DNA of 64,000 nt from Lachnospiraceae bacterium (lineage in GTDB: Bacteria > Bacillota > Clostridia > Lachnospirales > Lachnospiraceae). The stretch is from positions 1-64,000 of the forward strand of contig JAILMH010000003.1 in NCBI GenBank assembly GCA_024692715.1. The letters are read 5' to 3'. A program made the translations under genes and the position numbers. Below are positions 33,758-42,647 of this stretch, piece after piece. The notes beneath the pieces are model-generated. The model searched no databases. It was not told the origin of the DNA and saw only the letters and a program-made list of their open reading frames with translations. Within the stretch, counting starts at the first letter, position 1. Every line of letters begins with the position of its first letter.

Positions 33758-35848
33758 CTATTTACAATTTAACTCAACATCTTTAACTATGTATTCGTAA
33801 CGCTTTTCATAAAATTCCTTGAGCTTATCCACTTCAGCATCAAAATCGCTTATCGTCTTTTTCCCACTGTAATAGCGCTCATATGTAAGCTCCATCTGTG
33901 GTCTTATAAGCTCTGCCAGCGAATCTATCTTAGCATTCACCTGCTCTGTATCAAAGAGCTCTGTGCTTATTTCATCAAAGCGCTCCTTAAAATCTTTTCT
34001 AAACTGTTCACTCTTCATTAGCGACTTAAGGAGCCAGTTCTTACCGCTGACTTCTGTAAGACTTTCAAGCTCAACATTTTCAAGATCCATGGATGTGGAA
34101 TTCACATCAAATATGCAGAATCTCCACTTTCCATCTTCATATTCACCATTGCCGGTCTCTCTGACGCGCCACATTCCAACGTTAGATCCGGGCCAGTCGT
34201 TAGTATGCGCAATGTAGATCTGCGCAGTGTAATAATCCAAAAGACTGTCTATGTCCACCCGCTTTTTGAACTCTTCATAAACCGCCGGATCATTCAGATC
34301 AGCATGCGTAACATACGTGGTAAGCTCGTCATAAAGCTCTTTATCCTCAGGATCACCTGCACCGACAGCATCATTTTTTATCATTATGACATTGTTTTCA
34401 TCAACGCCATATTTATCCGAAAAATATGTTTTGCTGTACTTTTGTGCGATCCAGTATAATCCCCAGTACTCGCCATCCAGAAAAACCGCTGCCGGCTTTC
34501 CTTCAAGCACTGCTGCCGAGCTGTCTTTCATAATGTCCGCGAAAAGCATATCCTTAAGCTTTGTGCTGAGATCATCACCTCCGCTGAAAAGAGATATAGA
34601 TTTTTCTTTCCTGTCACCTGCGATCAGATTTTTATCAAAATATGAATCTCCATATGCACCTCTGGCGAAAAGATTAAAGCTCTTCTGCGCATATCCACGG
34701 CTTCCGCCGCCCTTTATCCTGACGCCAAGTGCCTGTGTCAGCTCAAGCTCATGGTTTTCATCAAAAAATGATACCACAGCAGCTCTTTCAGCTTTCCTTC
34801 CGGCAAGGTGATAGTTTCCCGGGGTCCACCACCATATCCCGGCTTTATCGTAGCTTTCTTCTGCTCCGGAAGTTACGTAATCCGCATAGGTCTTACCCAG
34901 CACATAAATTCCGTTCTCATAGGAGAAAAGCCCCTCAGGATCGCTTACAAGGCTTACAACGCTGATACCATCATATTTTTCTTTTTTATCGTATCCGACA
35001 AAATAAACCGATGTATAGGAATCACTCTTTTTCCCGGAATCATCAAAGGCTGCAGCTCTTACCACAACTGCCTTATCCACCGGCTTTGAAGGAATATAAG
35101 TCCTTATCGCAACATCTTCACTTGCAGAATACACATTTTCATTTTTACTTGCATCCGTTATCTCCAACGGTGCTGTATACTTCTCTGAATCACTGTCCGG
35201 CTCACTACCGTCAAGTGTATAACGGATCGTAAGTCCCGGCTCTGTACTTAGAGAAAGCTTGAAGTCTTCATCATAAAAGCCGCTGCTTTCGGAGAAATTA
35301 ACAGCCGCATTCAGTGTTTCTTTAAGACTCACTGCACTGTCATTACTGGCAATAGGCGTAGGTGTCAGCCTATCCCATTTCGAATCTCCATCCCTTATCC
35401 TTCCCCAGACTGTATCCGGTTTCAGATAAGGAACATCTATTTCATCAATTACTCTGCCGCTTGGAGTCGTCAGACTTATTGCAGTCCCCTCAGACGAGAT
35501 TGAAAAGTCAGCCTCTCCATCTACTCCATCACTATCTGCAAATATTATAAGATATCCATTCGCCGGTACTATCTTTCCATCGATCGTCCATCCTGAATCA
35601 AGCGCTTTGTTTTTAGAAAGACGCCACCCTGTAATATCCACATCTTCAGAAGTCGGATTATACAGCTCTATCCAATCCGGATATCTCCCGTAATTATCAG
35701 AAACTGTTGACAGATTTGAAGCACACACCTCATTTATAAGCACATGCCTGCCATCACTCCATAAACTTCTGCAGACTGCCAAAGTAATGATAAGTGCAAA
35801 GAATATCAGAAGTACCACATGAAGGTACCTGTTAAACCACTTTCGCAT
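33758..35848 (-). CDS. CotH-like secreted kinase with lamin-tail and chitobiase-like domains
   Basis: A 696-residue exported protein: N-terminal membrane anchor (VVLLIFFALIITLAVC, residues 11-26), lamin-tail domain (INEVCASNLSTVSDNYGRYP through ITGWRLSKN, residues 38-145), a chitobiase C-terminal-like domain (TIRYTLDGSEPDSDSEKYTA, about 205-225) and a CotH domain (about 295-690). The CotH part has IKGGGSRGYAQKSFNL, DGEYWGLYWIAQKYS, TNDWPGSN (near 549) and IFDVN (near 579), where family kinases have catalytic acidic residues. CotH kinases phosphorylate spore coat and other extracytoplasmic proteins. No sporulation gene is near, so an envelope role seems likely. VTC follows 65 bases downstream. 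Confidence 0.87.
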   Translation of the reverse strand: MRKWFNRYLHVVLLIFFALIITLAVCRSLWSDGRHVLINEVCASNLSTVSDNYGRYPDWIELYNPTSEDVDITGWRLSKNKALDSGWTIDGKIVPANGYLIIFADSDGVDGEADFSISSEGTAISLTTPSGRVIDEIDVPYLKPDTVWGRIRDGDSKWDRLTPTPIASNDSAVSLKETLNAAVNFSESSGFYDEDFKLSLSTEPGLTIRYTLDGSEPDSDSEKYTAPLEITDASKNENVYSASEDVAIRTYIPSKPVDKAVVVRAAAFDDSGKKSDSYTSVYFVGYDKKEKYDGISVVSLVSDPEGLFSYENGIYVLGKTYADYVTSGAEESYDKAGIWWWTPGNYHLAGRKAERAAVVSFFDENHELELTQALGVRIKGGGSRGYAQKSFNLFARGAYGDSYFDKNLIAGDRKEKSISLFSGGDDLSTKLKDMLFADIMKDSSAAVLEGKPAAVFLDGEYWGLYWIAQKYSKTYFSDKYGVDENNVIMIKNDAVGAGDPEDKELYDELTTYVTHADLNDPAVYEEFKKRVDIDSLLDYYTAQIYIAHTNDWPGSNVGMWRVRETGNGEYEDGKWRFCIFDVNSTSMDLENVELESLTEVSGKNWLLKSLMKSEQFRKDFKERFDEISTELFDTEQVNAKIDSLAELIRPQMELTYERYYSGKKTISDFDAEVDKLKEFYEKRYEYIVKDVELNCK

Positions 35849-35887
35849 ACATATAATGCCCTTCGCTTTTCTGTCTCGAAAAACAAA

Positions 35888-36622
35888 TTATTTGAAAAGC
35901 TCTGACGCTGCTCTGAGATCATTCTCATTATCGATCTCATACCATTTTTCTCCGTTAAGCCTGCGTGCCTTTAGAGTTTGCCCTTCAAGACTTCTTATTA
36001 TACCAATAACTGACTCATAGTAAACATTATCTCCCATAGCTTTTCTATATGCCTCCATAAAGGGAACATAATACTTAGTCGAAAAGCCACGGCTAAACTT
36101 GTACATATTGACTGTTTTATAATACTCTGATTTTTCTTCTTCACAAAATTTTTTTCCGGGAATAAAATCAATTATATTGTCATTTTCATCAAGTTTTAAG
36201 CAAGTTCCATCCATCCAGTCATCATATTTATCCACCAGTGCAACAGAGTCCCTTTCATCTTCCGCGAGTCCCTTTATCACTCCATGTTCAGTGATCAGAT
36301 CAGACTCCAGAAGCAGAGTATCATCTTCGAGAAGATATTTGTCCGCAATAAAGAGCGAATAAATATTATTTGTTGTATCATATATTTTATTTTCAACAAA
36401 CACAAGTGGGGTTTTTACACCAAGACTTTCTATATAGCCCTTAAGGAGCTCACTTTTATAGCCTGTGACGATTATTATCCGCTGGAGCTCTAATCCGTCA
36501 AGCTCGCGCAGCATCCTTTCAATGAGAGAAACCCCGTTTACCTTAACCATACACTTGGTATTATTCTCAGTATATTCTTTTAGCCTTTTACCCATTCCAG
36601 CTGCCAGAATCAATGCCTGCAT
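35888..36622 (-). CDS. Nucleotidyltransferase, LicC/phosphocholine-cytidylyltransferase-like
   Basis: A 244-residue NTP-transferase with MQALILAAGMGKRLKEYT at the N-terminus, TKCMVKVNG in place of the usual PKPLVKV segment and LLESDLITE (metal-binding Asp near residue 105). LicC-like enzymes activate small polyol or choline phosphates with CTP. Because a CDP-glycerol-type transferase gene lies 1 base upstream, the most natural idea is a CDP-activated alcohol, but substrate is not readable. The track start adds 34 residues from the upstream frame; AGGAGG precedes the ATG at 36622. Confidence 0.82.
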   Translation of the reverse strand: MQALILAAGMGKRLKEYTENNTKCMVKVNGVSLIERMLRELDGLELQRIIIVTGYKSELLKGYIESLGVKTPLVFVENKIYDTTNNIYSLFIADKYLLEDDTLLLESDLITEHGVIKGLAEDERDSVALVDKYDDWMDGTCLKLDENDNIIDFIPGKKFCEEEKSEYYKTVNMYKFSRGFSTKYYVPFMEAYRKAMGDNVYYESVIGIIRSLEGQTLKARRLNGEKWYEIDNENDLRAASELFK

Positions 36623-36623
36623 A

Positions 36624-37883
36624 TCAAATTCCTCCTGCTTTCTGTCCCAATTCTTCATACTTTCCAACAAGGTAATCCACTGTACGAACAGCAGCTTCTC
36701 CCGGAAGCTCCCATCTTTCGCCACGCACCTCAGCCCTTCCAGCCTTCAGTGGGTCCTCTTCTATCAACCTGTCGATGATTTCCTTTATATCTCCAAAGTC
36801 ACACTTTTCAAGCTTCTGTCCTATTCTCTTATGCGCATCAAAGCTGTATAGACCTTCTTTATCAAGCCACCACGCATCATAAGGTGAAAGATCAAAGGAT
36901 GTATCTGCGTACAACACCGGCTTATCAAAAACCAGTGCATAGTCAAATATAACACTCGAAAAGTCGGTTATCATGATATCTGCTTTATTAAGGACATCAA
37001 AATTGTCATTGTCCCTGTTCCATGAAAGCTTTTCGCTTTCAGGGTATTTACGCTGAAGCTCTTCCATAAGAGGAATTTCCGAAACAAATGACTGCGGATG
37101 TGGACGAACTATGATCTCATATCCTGTTTTCTGCAAGGCTTCGATCAATTCTCCGCCAAACCTTGACAGAATAGAGCTTTTACCCCAGGAAGATGCCACG
37201 AGCACTGTCCTTCCGGCCTTTTCGGCACGTCCTGTCTCTTCAAGCCGCTTCTTCATCACATCCATATATGCGGAGCCCACATAAGTAAGCTCTTTCTTCT
37301 TTATGGAAGGTCTTATTTTTTCCATATTTCTTATGTTCTTTTCCTGCACATTTCCGGAAAGAAGAACCGCATCATAATAATCAAGCCCGAACATCCTGTA
37401 AAGAGCACTGTCTCCAGTAGAATGATAGGTATGCACATACCAATCCACATTCTGTGAGCGTTTCCACTGATATACATCAAGCCCGGGAGTTGTCGCAAGA
37501 AGTATACCGGCCTTTGCAAAATTCAAACGGGCAAAGGCTTTGTTTCCCTCACCTATGAACTCACATTTAACATATTCATACTTTTCTTCAAGTGCCGGAT
37601 CATTAGAAGCTGCAGTCCAGTACTCAAGCGGTATTTTTCTCTTTTCAAACTCGTCACACACCGGCTTAAAAATATTCCAATACCATTTATTATCACTGAA
37701 TATCAGGTACGGTATCTTCTTTGCCGATGCAGTATCAACCTTGCCTCCGCTTATCATAAATTTAACCTTCAGAAAGATTTTTTGAAGAAAAAATACAACA
37801 GCAGCAGCTACTCCAACTATTACCGAAAACAGCATGCTTCCAGTACCCGGATCAATATATAGTAAAATTCCGGAATAATTCAT
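36624..37883 (-). CDS. CDP-glycerol glycerophosphotransferase family protein (TagB/TagF-like)
   Basis: A 419-residue protein with a hydrophobic N-terminus (YIDPGTGSMLFSVIVGVAAA, residues 10-30) and the teichoic-acid transferase fold: HTYHSTGDSALYR near residue 155, YVGSAYMDVMKKRLEE, VLVASSWGKSSILSRFG, VRPHPQSF and TDFSSVIFDYALVFDKPVLY near residue 310. This family transfers glycerol- or ribitol-phosphate from CDP-polyols to make teichoic acid chains. The next genes encode a nucleotidyltransferase and a large YidC/phosphatase-superfamily fusion, which supports phosphopolymer synthesis as inference. Confidence 0.88.
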   Translation of the reverse strand: MNYSGILLYIDPGTGSMLFSVIVGVAAAVVFFLQKIFLKVKFMISGGKVDTASAKKIPYLIFSDNKWYWNIFKPVCDEFEKRKIPLEYWTAASNDPALEEKYEYVKCEFIGEGNKAFARLNFAKAGILLATTPGLDVYQWKRSQNVDWYVHTYHSTGDSALYRMFGLDYYDAVLLSGNVQEKNIRNMEKIRPSIKKKELTYVGSAYMDVMKKRLEETGRAEKAGRTVLVASSWGKSSILSRFGGELIEALQKTGYEIIVRPHPQSFVSEIPLMEELQRKYPESEKLSWNRDNDNFDVLNKADIMITDFSSVIFDYALVFDKPVLYADTSFDLSPYDAWWLDKEGLYSFDAHKRIGQKLEKCDFGDIKEIIDRLIEEDPLKAGRAEVRGERWELPGEAAVRTVDYLVGKYEELGQKAGGI

Positions 37884-37898
37884 AATTTCTGCCCTTCC

Positions 37899-40694
37899 TT
37901 ATTCTCCGGCACTTTTATTGCCGGCATAGACCCAGTTAGATTTATCGAAAATATTTTCACTTACCGTATACCATGAAGAATCGCCTGTGTTGAACACATT
38001 TCCACTGTTCTTCTCAAGATGCAGATTGTCGGAAAGTGTCACCATCATAGGCTCTTTATTCTTCGCATCAGAATTTACTTCATTTCCCGTAAACGGATTT
38101 ACCGGGTCACTGATCACTCCCTCCATTGCAAGCGTCGGAACATCCGCATTTGTCATAAAGGTGTTATCAGTAGTAAATTCTTTCGCATCAAAGTCTTTGA
38201 ACATAAGAAGCGGATTTACAGCTTCAACGTCAAGCTCATCATTTACGATCATATCTTCAAACTGTCCAAGATCATAGCCATGATCTGCAACGATTATAAT
38301 TCTTGTATTGTCATAAATCCCCTGTTCTTTAAGGTAATCAAACCAGTTTCCAAGCTGTATAAATGATGCCATATTTACATGATAATGATATTTACCAGGT
38401 TTTTCCTCTTTATAGGCATCGACTGTCTTTCCGTTAAGGGTAAACCTCGACGGGTCATCATACTGTGAATTATTGACATTTCCACTCGGCACATAGTCAG
38501 GCATCTGAAGCTCTGACGGATTATGTGTTGTATTATTGTGGATCATGAAAAAGCTTCCCTTGCCGTTATCTGTTATGTCAGTAAGCTTTGAGAGATTCTT
38601 AAGTACCGCATAGTTTCTAAGGAAATCCTGATCCATGTTATTAACTGTGGTTCCAAAGTAATCTCCGGAATCATAGATAAAGTTCTGCAGAAACAACGGT
38701 GAGGCCTTAAATAAGCTGTACCAGAAAAAGTTTCTGTATTTTATCTCTTTGTGATCAGCTGCAAGTTCATCATCACTTAAAAGATTAGTGTATTCACCAA
38801 GCTTTGTGTGATAAGCGCTGATCCCGGAATACTTCTCGTAGATAGAGAGATCCGGTATATCCTTGTACCCCGCATATGACGGATCACAGACCGTTGCCTG
38901 ATAGCCGTTATCAGAAAAAAGTACCGGCATCAGCAGATCTGCCTGATCGTTTTTTTCTGCCATTGTCTCATCTGTACGTGCATTTATAGCCGCGGGAGTA
39001 TATTCGTATCCGCCATATACCGCAGGGGCTGCCAGATTAGTATGCTCTCCGAAAGAAATAGTATTCGGATAATAGGTAAATCCGGAGAACTGCTCCTTAA
39101 GCTCAGGGCGCTCATTTAACATATAAGGAACATAGCCGCTTATTGCTCTGTCGAGAAGAATGACGACCACGTTCTTTTCATTCCTGCTGAGCTTGATTAT
39201 CGGCTCCACTTCATCATCGGAAGACTTTGCATTCTTTCTTCCCTCGTCTATATACTCGATATCTGAAATATCTTTATTAACTCCAACGACATTATAGGCT
39301 GTAAGAGCCACACCGCCGATAAGTATCACCGAAAGAGCCATAGCCACAAACTGCCTGCGTGCACGATATACAAACGCAAGTACACAGAAAAGTACCACAA
39401 GTACAGCGACATTTATAAGCTTCTCTGATGTCGAATAATGAACTGCCTCTTTATATTCAAGCAATGTTGAAAGTGTACCGAAATTCTTTCCAAAAAACAT
39501 GTAATTGACAAGCGAAGCTATCGCAAGTAAAAACATGACAAAGGTCTGGAACTTTTTAACTTTCTCAGTTCCAAAGAAATAGATTATAGCTCCGCCCCAC
39601 ACAAGGAAAAATCCGGCTGCTATCGATGCAGTGCTGAGCACATAATACAGCGGATTAACGTATGAATATACGTTTACAAAATCCTCAGGTGACGCGCTGA
39701 CAACAGACATAGGGATCAATACACCGTATACACATGTAAGGCATAAGCCTGAAAGAAGGAATATCTTCCCGGTCTTAACATCAGTATTAATAATTCCAGA
39801 TAAAATCTCTCTGAATTTCTTAAGCGCACCTGCAATGACACCATTCGGAGCTTTATCTTTGCAGGCTGCTGCAAATCTTATAAGAGTCGGAATATTCATA
39901 AGTCCGAATAAGAGGAGCATAAACACTGCTCTCTTTAGACTTCCGAGCTTTCCAACAGCCATACACGAAGCAAAGATCACCACCGATGCTGCGCTCAGTA
40001 TCACTGAAAGCACTTTCCCCGGATTCGGCACCAGCTTCAGGAAAATATTTTTCACAAGAGAAAACAGATTGTTTAAGGTCCAGTAAAATACCAGTCCTGC
40101 CGGTCTGTCATACAAAAATACAAGGAAGATCAGCGCAAGGATATAGAGCTGAGCCTTATCCTTTAACGGAAAGCCTCTTGTATAGATCACTCCGGATATA
40201 AAGTTTATAAGTGTCATTAAGATTGGAAAAATATTGATTGAAATACCGAACAGTACTAAGAGCTGATCCGGTGAGCCCATATCATTAATAATCCAAAAAG
40301 ATGTACCCTTTAATAACGATAAATTCGAAAGATATTTATACGCCGCCGTAAAAAACGGAATCTGAAGCAGCAGCGGAAGTGAACCTCTGAAAACATAAAG
40401 CGGTGAATAGTTCTGCTCACGGTAGTAAGCCTGCAGTATCATGAACCTTTCATCACCCTTAAAGGTCTTACGGATGTGTTTTATAGGAAGTGCCATAAGC
40501 TTCTGCATCCGGCGCTCCTCATCCTGAATCGCATCCGCCTTTCTATAAAGCGGAAGCGAAAGTACATTAACCGCTATGCTCACAGAAACGATCGCTATTC
40601 CTGCATTACCGAACATCCTGTAGGTTACAGAAAAGATCGTTTCCATAACCAGGACAAGCGGCATGATAAATATGTTGTATAAACAAGTAAGCAT
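37899..40694 (-). CDS. YidC/Oxa1 domain fused to multi-span region and alkaline-phosphatase-superfamily (LtaS/sulfatase-like) domain
   Basis: A 931-residue protein. Residues about 5-222 look like YidC: NVLSLPLYRKADAIQDEERR, the Arg-containing region and SLPLLLQIPFFTAAYKYLSN are characteristic. Residues about 230-470 hold about seven further membrane segments. Residues about 500-860 are outside and resemble LTA synthase or sulfatases: NVVVILLDRAI (Asp515), GEHTNLAAPAVYGGYEY (Thr552 as possible nucleophile), NNTTHNPSE (His724) and IVADHGYDLG (Asp804, His805) give a full metal site. It lies 15 bases before the glycerophosphotransferase gene. The predicted reaction is phosphoglycerol transfer or hydrolysis at the surface; this is inference. 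Confidence 0.85.
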   Translation of the reverse strand: MLTCLYNIFIMPLVLVMETIFSVTYRMFGNAGIAIVSVSIAVNVLSLPLYRKADAIQDEERRMQKLMALPIKHIRKTFKGDERFMILQAYYREQNYSPLYVFRGSLPLLLQIPFFTAAYKYLSNLSLLKGTSFWIINDMGSPDQLLVLFGISINIFPILMTLINFISGVIYTRGFPLKDKAQLYILALIFLVFLYDRPAGLVFYWTLNNLFSLVKNIFLKLVPNPGKVLSVILSAASVVIFASCMAVGKLGSLKRAVFMLLLFGLMNIPTLIRFAAACKDKAPNGVIAGALKKFREILSGIINTDVKTGKIFLLSGLCLTCVYGVLIPMSVVSASPEDFVNVYSYVNPLYYVLSTASIAAGFFLVWGGAIIYFFGTEKVKKFQTFVMFLLAIASLVNYMFFGKNFGTLSTLLEYKEAVHYSTSEKLINVAVLVVLFCVLAFVYRARRQFVAMALSVILIGGVALTAYNVVGVNKDISDIEYIDEGRKNAKSSDDEVEPIIKLSRNEKNVVVILLDRAISGYVPYMLNERPELKEQFSGFTYYPNTISFGEHTNLAAPAVYGGYEYTPAAINARTDETMAEKNDQADLLMPVLFSDNGYQATVCDPSYAGYKDIPDLSIYEKYSGISAYHTKLGEYTNLLSDDELAADHKEIKYRNFFWYSLFKASPLFLQNFIYDSGDYFGTTVNNMDQDFLRNYAVLKNLSKLTDITDNGKGSFFMIHNNTTHNPSELQMPDYVPSGNVNNSQYDDPSRFTLNGKTVDAYKEEKPGKYHYHVNMASFIQLGNWFDYLKEQGIYDNTRIIIVADHGYDLGQFEDMIVNDELDVEAVNPLLMFKDFDAKEFTTDNTFMTNADVPTLAMEGVISDPVNPFTGNEVNSDAKNKEPMMVTLSDNLHLEKNSGNVFNTGDSSWYTVSENIFDKSNWVYAGNKSAGE

Positions 40695-40832
40695 TTTCTC
40701 TCCTCTACAAAAATGTAATATATATTATCTAACATAATTGTTTATAAAGTGAACATTATTTAACAATTATATTAATAATAGCTAAACTTAAGCTTAAAAA
40801 AATATTTTTGCCTTTAAGCCCTTCCGGTTCTT

Positions 40833-40861
40833 TTGACCATATTCCTGCTTTATGCTATCAT
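40833..40861 (+). promoter_or_regulatory. SigA-type promoter of the prmA operon
   Basis: TTGACC, 17 bases, then TATCAT: five of six matches in both elements. It lies 40 bases upstream of the prmA start. Confidence 0.85.
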
Positions 40862-40900
40862 ATCTCTACTTATGTTTTAAAGTACCTGAAAGGAAAAATA

Positions 40901-41866
40901 ATGCAGTACAATAAATATACGATCAAGACCACTCCTGAAGCAGAGGATATACTCTCCGCTTTACTTCCGGATATCGGTGTTGACGGTATCGAGATCGAGG
41001 ATGCTTCTATCCCTGCTGAGATCAGTGCCAGCGAGATGTTCTATGACGAGCTTCCGGAAAACGATATCCCGGAGGATGTTGCTTTTGTCAGCTTTTATCT
41101 TGACTCCTCAAAGGATTCAAGAGCTGTTCTCCGTGAAGCCTCAGCGCTTATCAACAGCCTCAGAGAGACTGTTAACATCGGTGATGGTGGAATCAGTATA
41201 AGACAGACAGAGGACAAAGACTGGATCAATAACTGGAAGGAATTTTTCCACCAGTTCACAATAGATTTTGAAGACGGAAAACGCGCACTTTTCATCCCAT
41301 CCTGGGAAAGTTCTGAAAGCAGCGATGACTTTGACTGGACTATTCACATAGATCCCGGAACAGCTTTCGGCACAGGTGCCCACCACACCACAAGGCTCTG
41401 TATCAAAGCACTGGAAAAATATATAAAGCCCGGAGATAATCTTCTTGATATCGGTACCGGAAGTGGTATTCTTTCTCTTATGGCATTTAAATTCGGAATT
41501 TCTCATGCCAAGGGCACAGACCTTGACGAAGGTGCTATTCCGGCTGTTGCAGAAAATTTCGAAGTAAACGGCTTAAAGAATGCTGACTTCGAGCTGATCC
41601 TCGGAAATATCCTCGATGACAGCTCCGTACAGAAAAAGTGCGGCAAAAACTATCGTATAGTTGTCGCTAACATTCTTCCGGATGTTTTGAAGCCGCTCAC
41701 TCCTATGGTCCCATCACTTCTGGCCCCGGATGGAGTTTACATAACTTCCGGTATCATTGATGAAAAAGCCGACGAAGTTAAAGAATTCATTGAAGCTGCA
41801 GGCTTTGAGATCCTTGAGCGCCACGATGACGGCGAATGGGTTTCATATGTTTCTAAGCTTAAATAA
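40901..41866 (+). CDS. prmA: Ribosomal protein L11 methyltransferase PrmA
   Basis: PrmA trimethylates lysines of ribosomal protein L11. The 321-residue protein has an N-terminal ferredoxin-like substrate domain (residues about 1-100), then the linker with DPGTAFGTGAHHTTRL and the SAM site LLDIGTGSGILSLMAFKFG near residue 180. The longer track frame starts in the promoter region; an AAAGGA site precedes the ATG at 40901. rsmE follows 14 bases later as in Bacillus and clostridia. Confidence 0.94.
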   Translation: MQYNKYTIKTTPEAEDILSALLPDIGVDGIEIEDASIPAEISASEMFYDELPENDIPEDVAFVSFYLDSSKDSRAVLREASALINSLRETVNIGDGGISIRQTEDKDWINNWKEFFHQFTIDFEDGKRALFIPSWESSESSDDFDWTIHIDPGTAFGTGAHHTTRLCIKALEKYIKPGDNLLDIGTGSGILSLMAFKFGISHAKGTDLDEGAIPAVAENFEVNGLKNADFELILGNILDDSSVQKKCGKNYRIVVANILPDVLKPLTPMVPSLLAPDGVYITSGIIDEKADEVKEFIEAAGFEILERHDDGEWVSYVSKLK

Positions 41867-41880
41867 GAAGCGAGGCGCGT

Positions 41881-42624
41881 ATGTATCATTTTTTTGTTGA
41901 TCCATCAAATATTCAGGGTCAGGATATCTACATCGACGGTAAAGACTACAACCATATCAGAAATGTACTTCGCATGAAAAAAGGCGAAGTGATCTCCGTA
42001 GGCGACGGTGTTTCCGGAAATGATTATAGATGTCATATTGAAGATTTCACAGAAACCGCAGTTCACTGCCGTCTTGATTTTATAAAGCAGGAGGACGTCG
42101 AACTCCCGGTAAAAGTAACTCTTTACCAGGGACTTCCAAAGTCCGACAAAATGGAAACTATCATACAGAAGTGCGTTGAACTGGGCGTTGCAAGAGTCGT
42201 ACCTGTAAGCTGTTCACGCTCTATAGTCAAAATAGATGCAAAGCGTGAAAAGTCTAAACTCATGCGCTGGAATATGATCTCCGAAGCTGCAGCAAAGCAG
42301 AGTAAACGTGCTTTCATCCCGGAAGTCACACATATCATGAATTTCCGCGAAGCAGTCGAGGATTCCGGCTCACTTGACAAGGTATTTATCCCCTATGAGC
42401 TTGCCGAAGATTTCGACACCACCAGAGACCTTATCGAAAAGGTTTCTTCCGGTCAGTCTATAGGCATATTTATAGGCCCGGAAGGCGGTTTCAGCGAAGA
42501 TGAAATCGCGCTCTGCAAGGAATCCGGAATAACTCCTATCACCCTTGGAAAGCGCATTCTCAGGACAGAGACAGCTGCAATGGTAGTCCTTTCATGGTTC
42601 ATATATAAATTTGAAACTAAATAA
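41881..42624 (+). CDS. rsmE: 16S rRNA (uridine-1498-N3)-methyltransferase RsmE
   Basis: RsmE methylates U1498 of 16S rRNA. The 247-residue SPOUT-class protein has an N-terminal PUA-like segment (YNHIRNVLRMKKGEVISVGD) and the knot region with IGIFIGPEGGFSEDEI and LGKRILRTETAAMVVLSW near the C-terminus. It follows prmA and precedes the cysteine desulfurase gene. Confidence 0.95.
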   Translation: MYHFFVDPSNIQGQDIYIDGKDYNHIRNVLRMKKGEVISVGDGVSGNDYRCHIEDFTETAVHCRLDFIKQEDVELPVKVTLYQGLPKSDKMETIIQKCVELGVARVVPVSCSRSIVKIDAKREKSKLMRWNMISEAAAKQSKRAFIPEVTHIMNFREAVEDSGSLDKVFIPYELAEDFDTTRDLIEKVSSGQSIGIFIGPEGGFSEDEIALCKESGITPITLGKRILRTETAAMVVLSWFIYKFETK

Positions 42625-42647
42625 TTTTTTAGGAGAAGGTCACTAAA

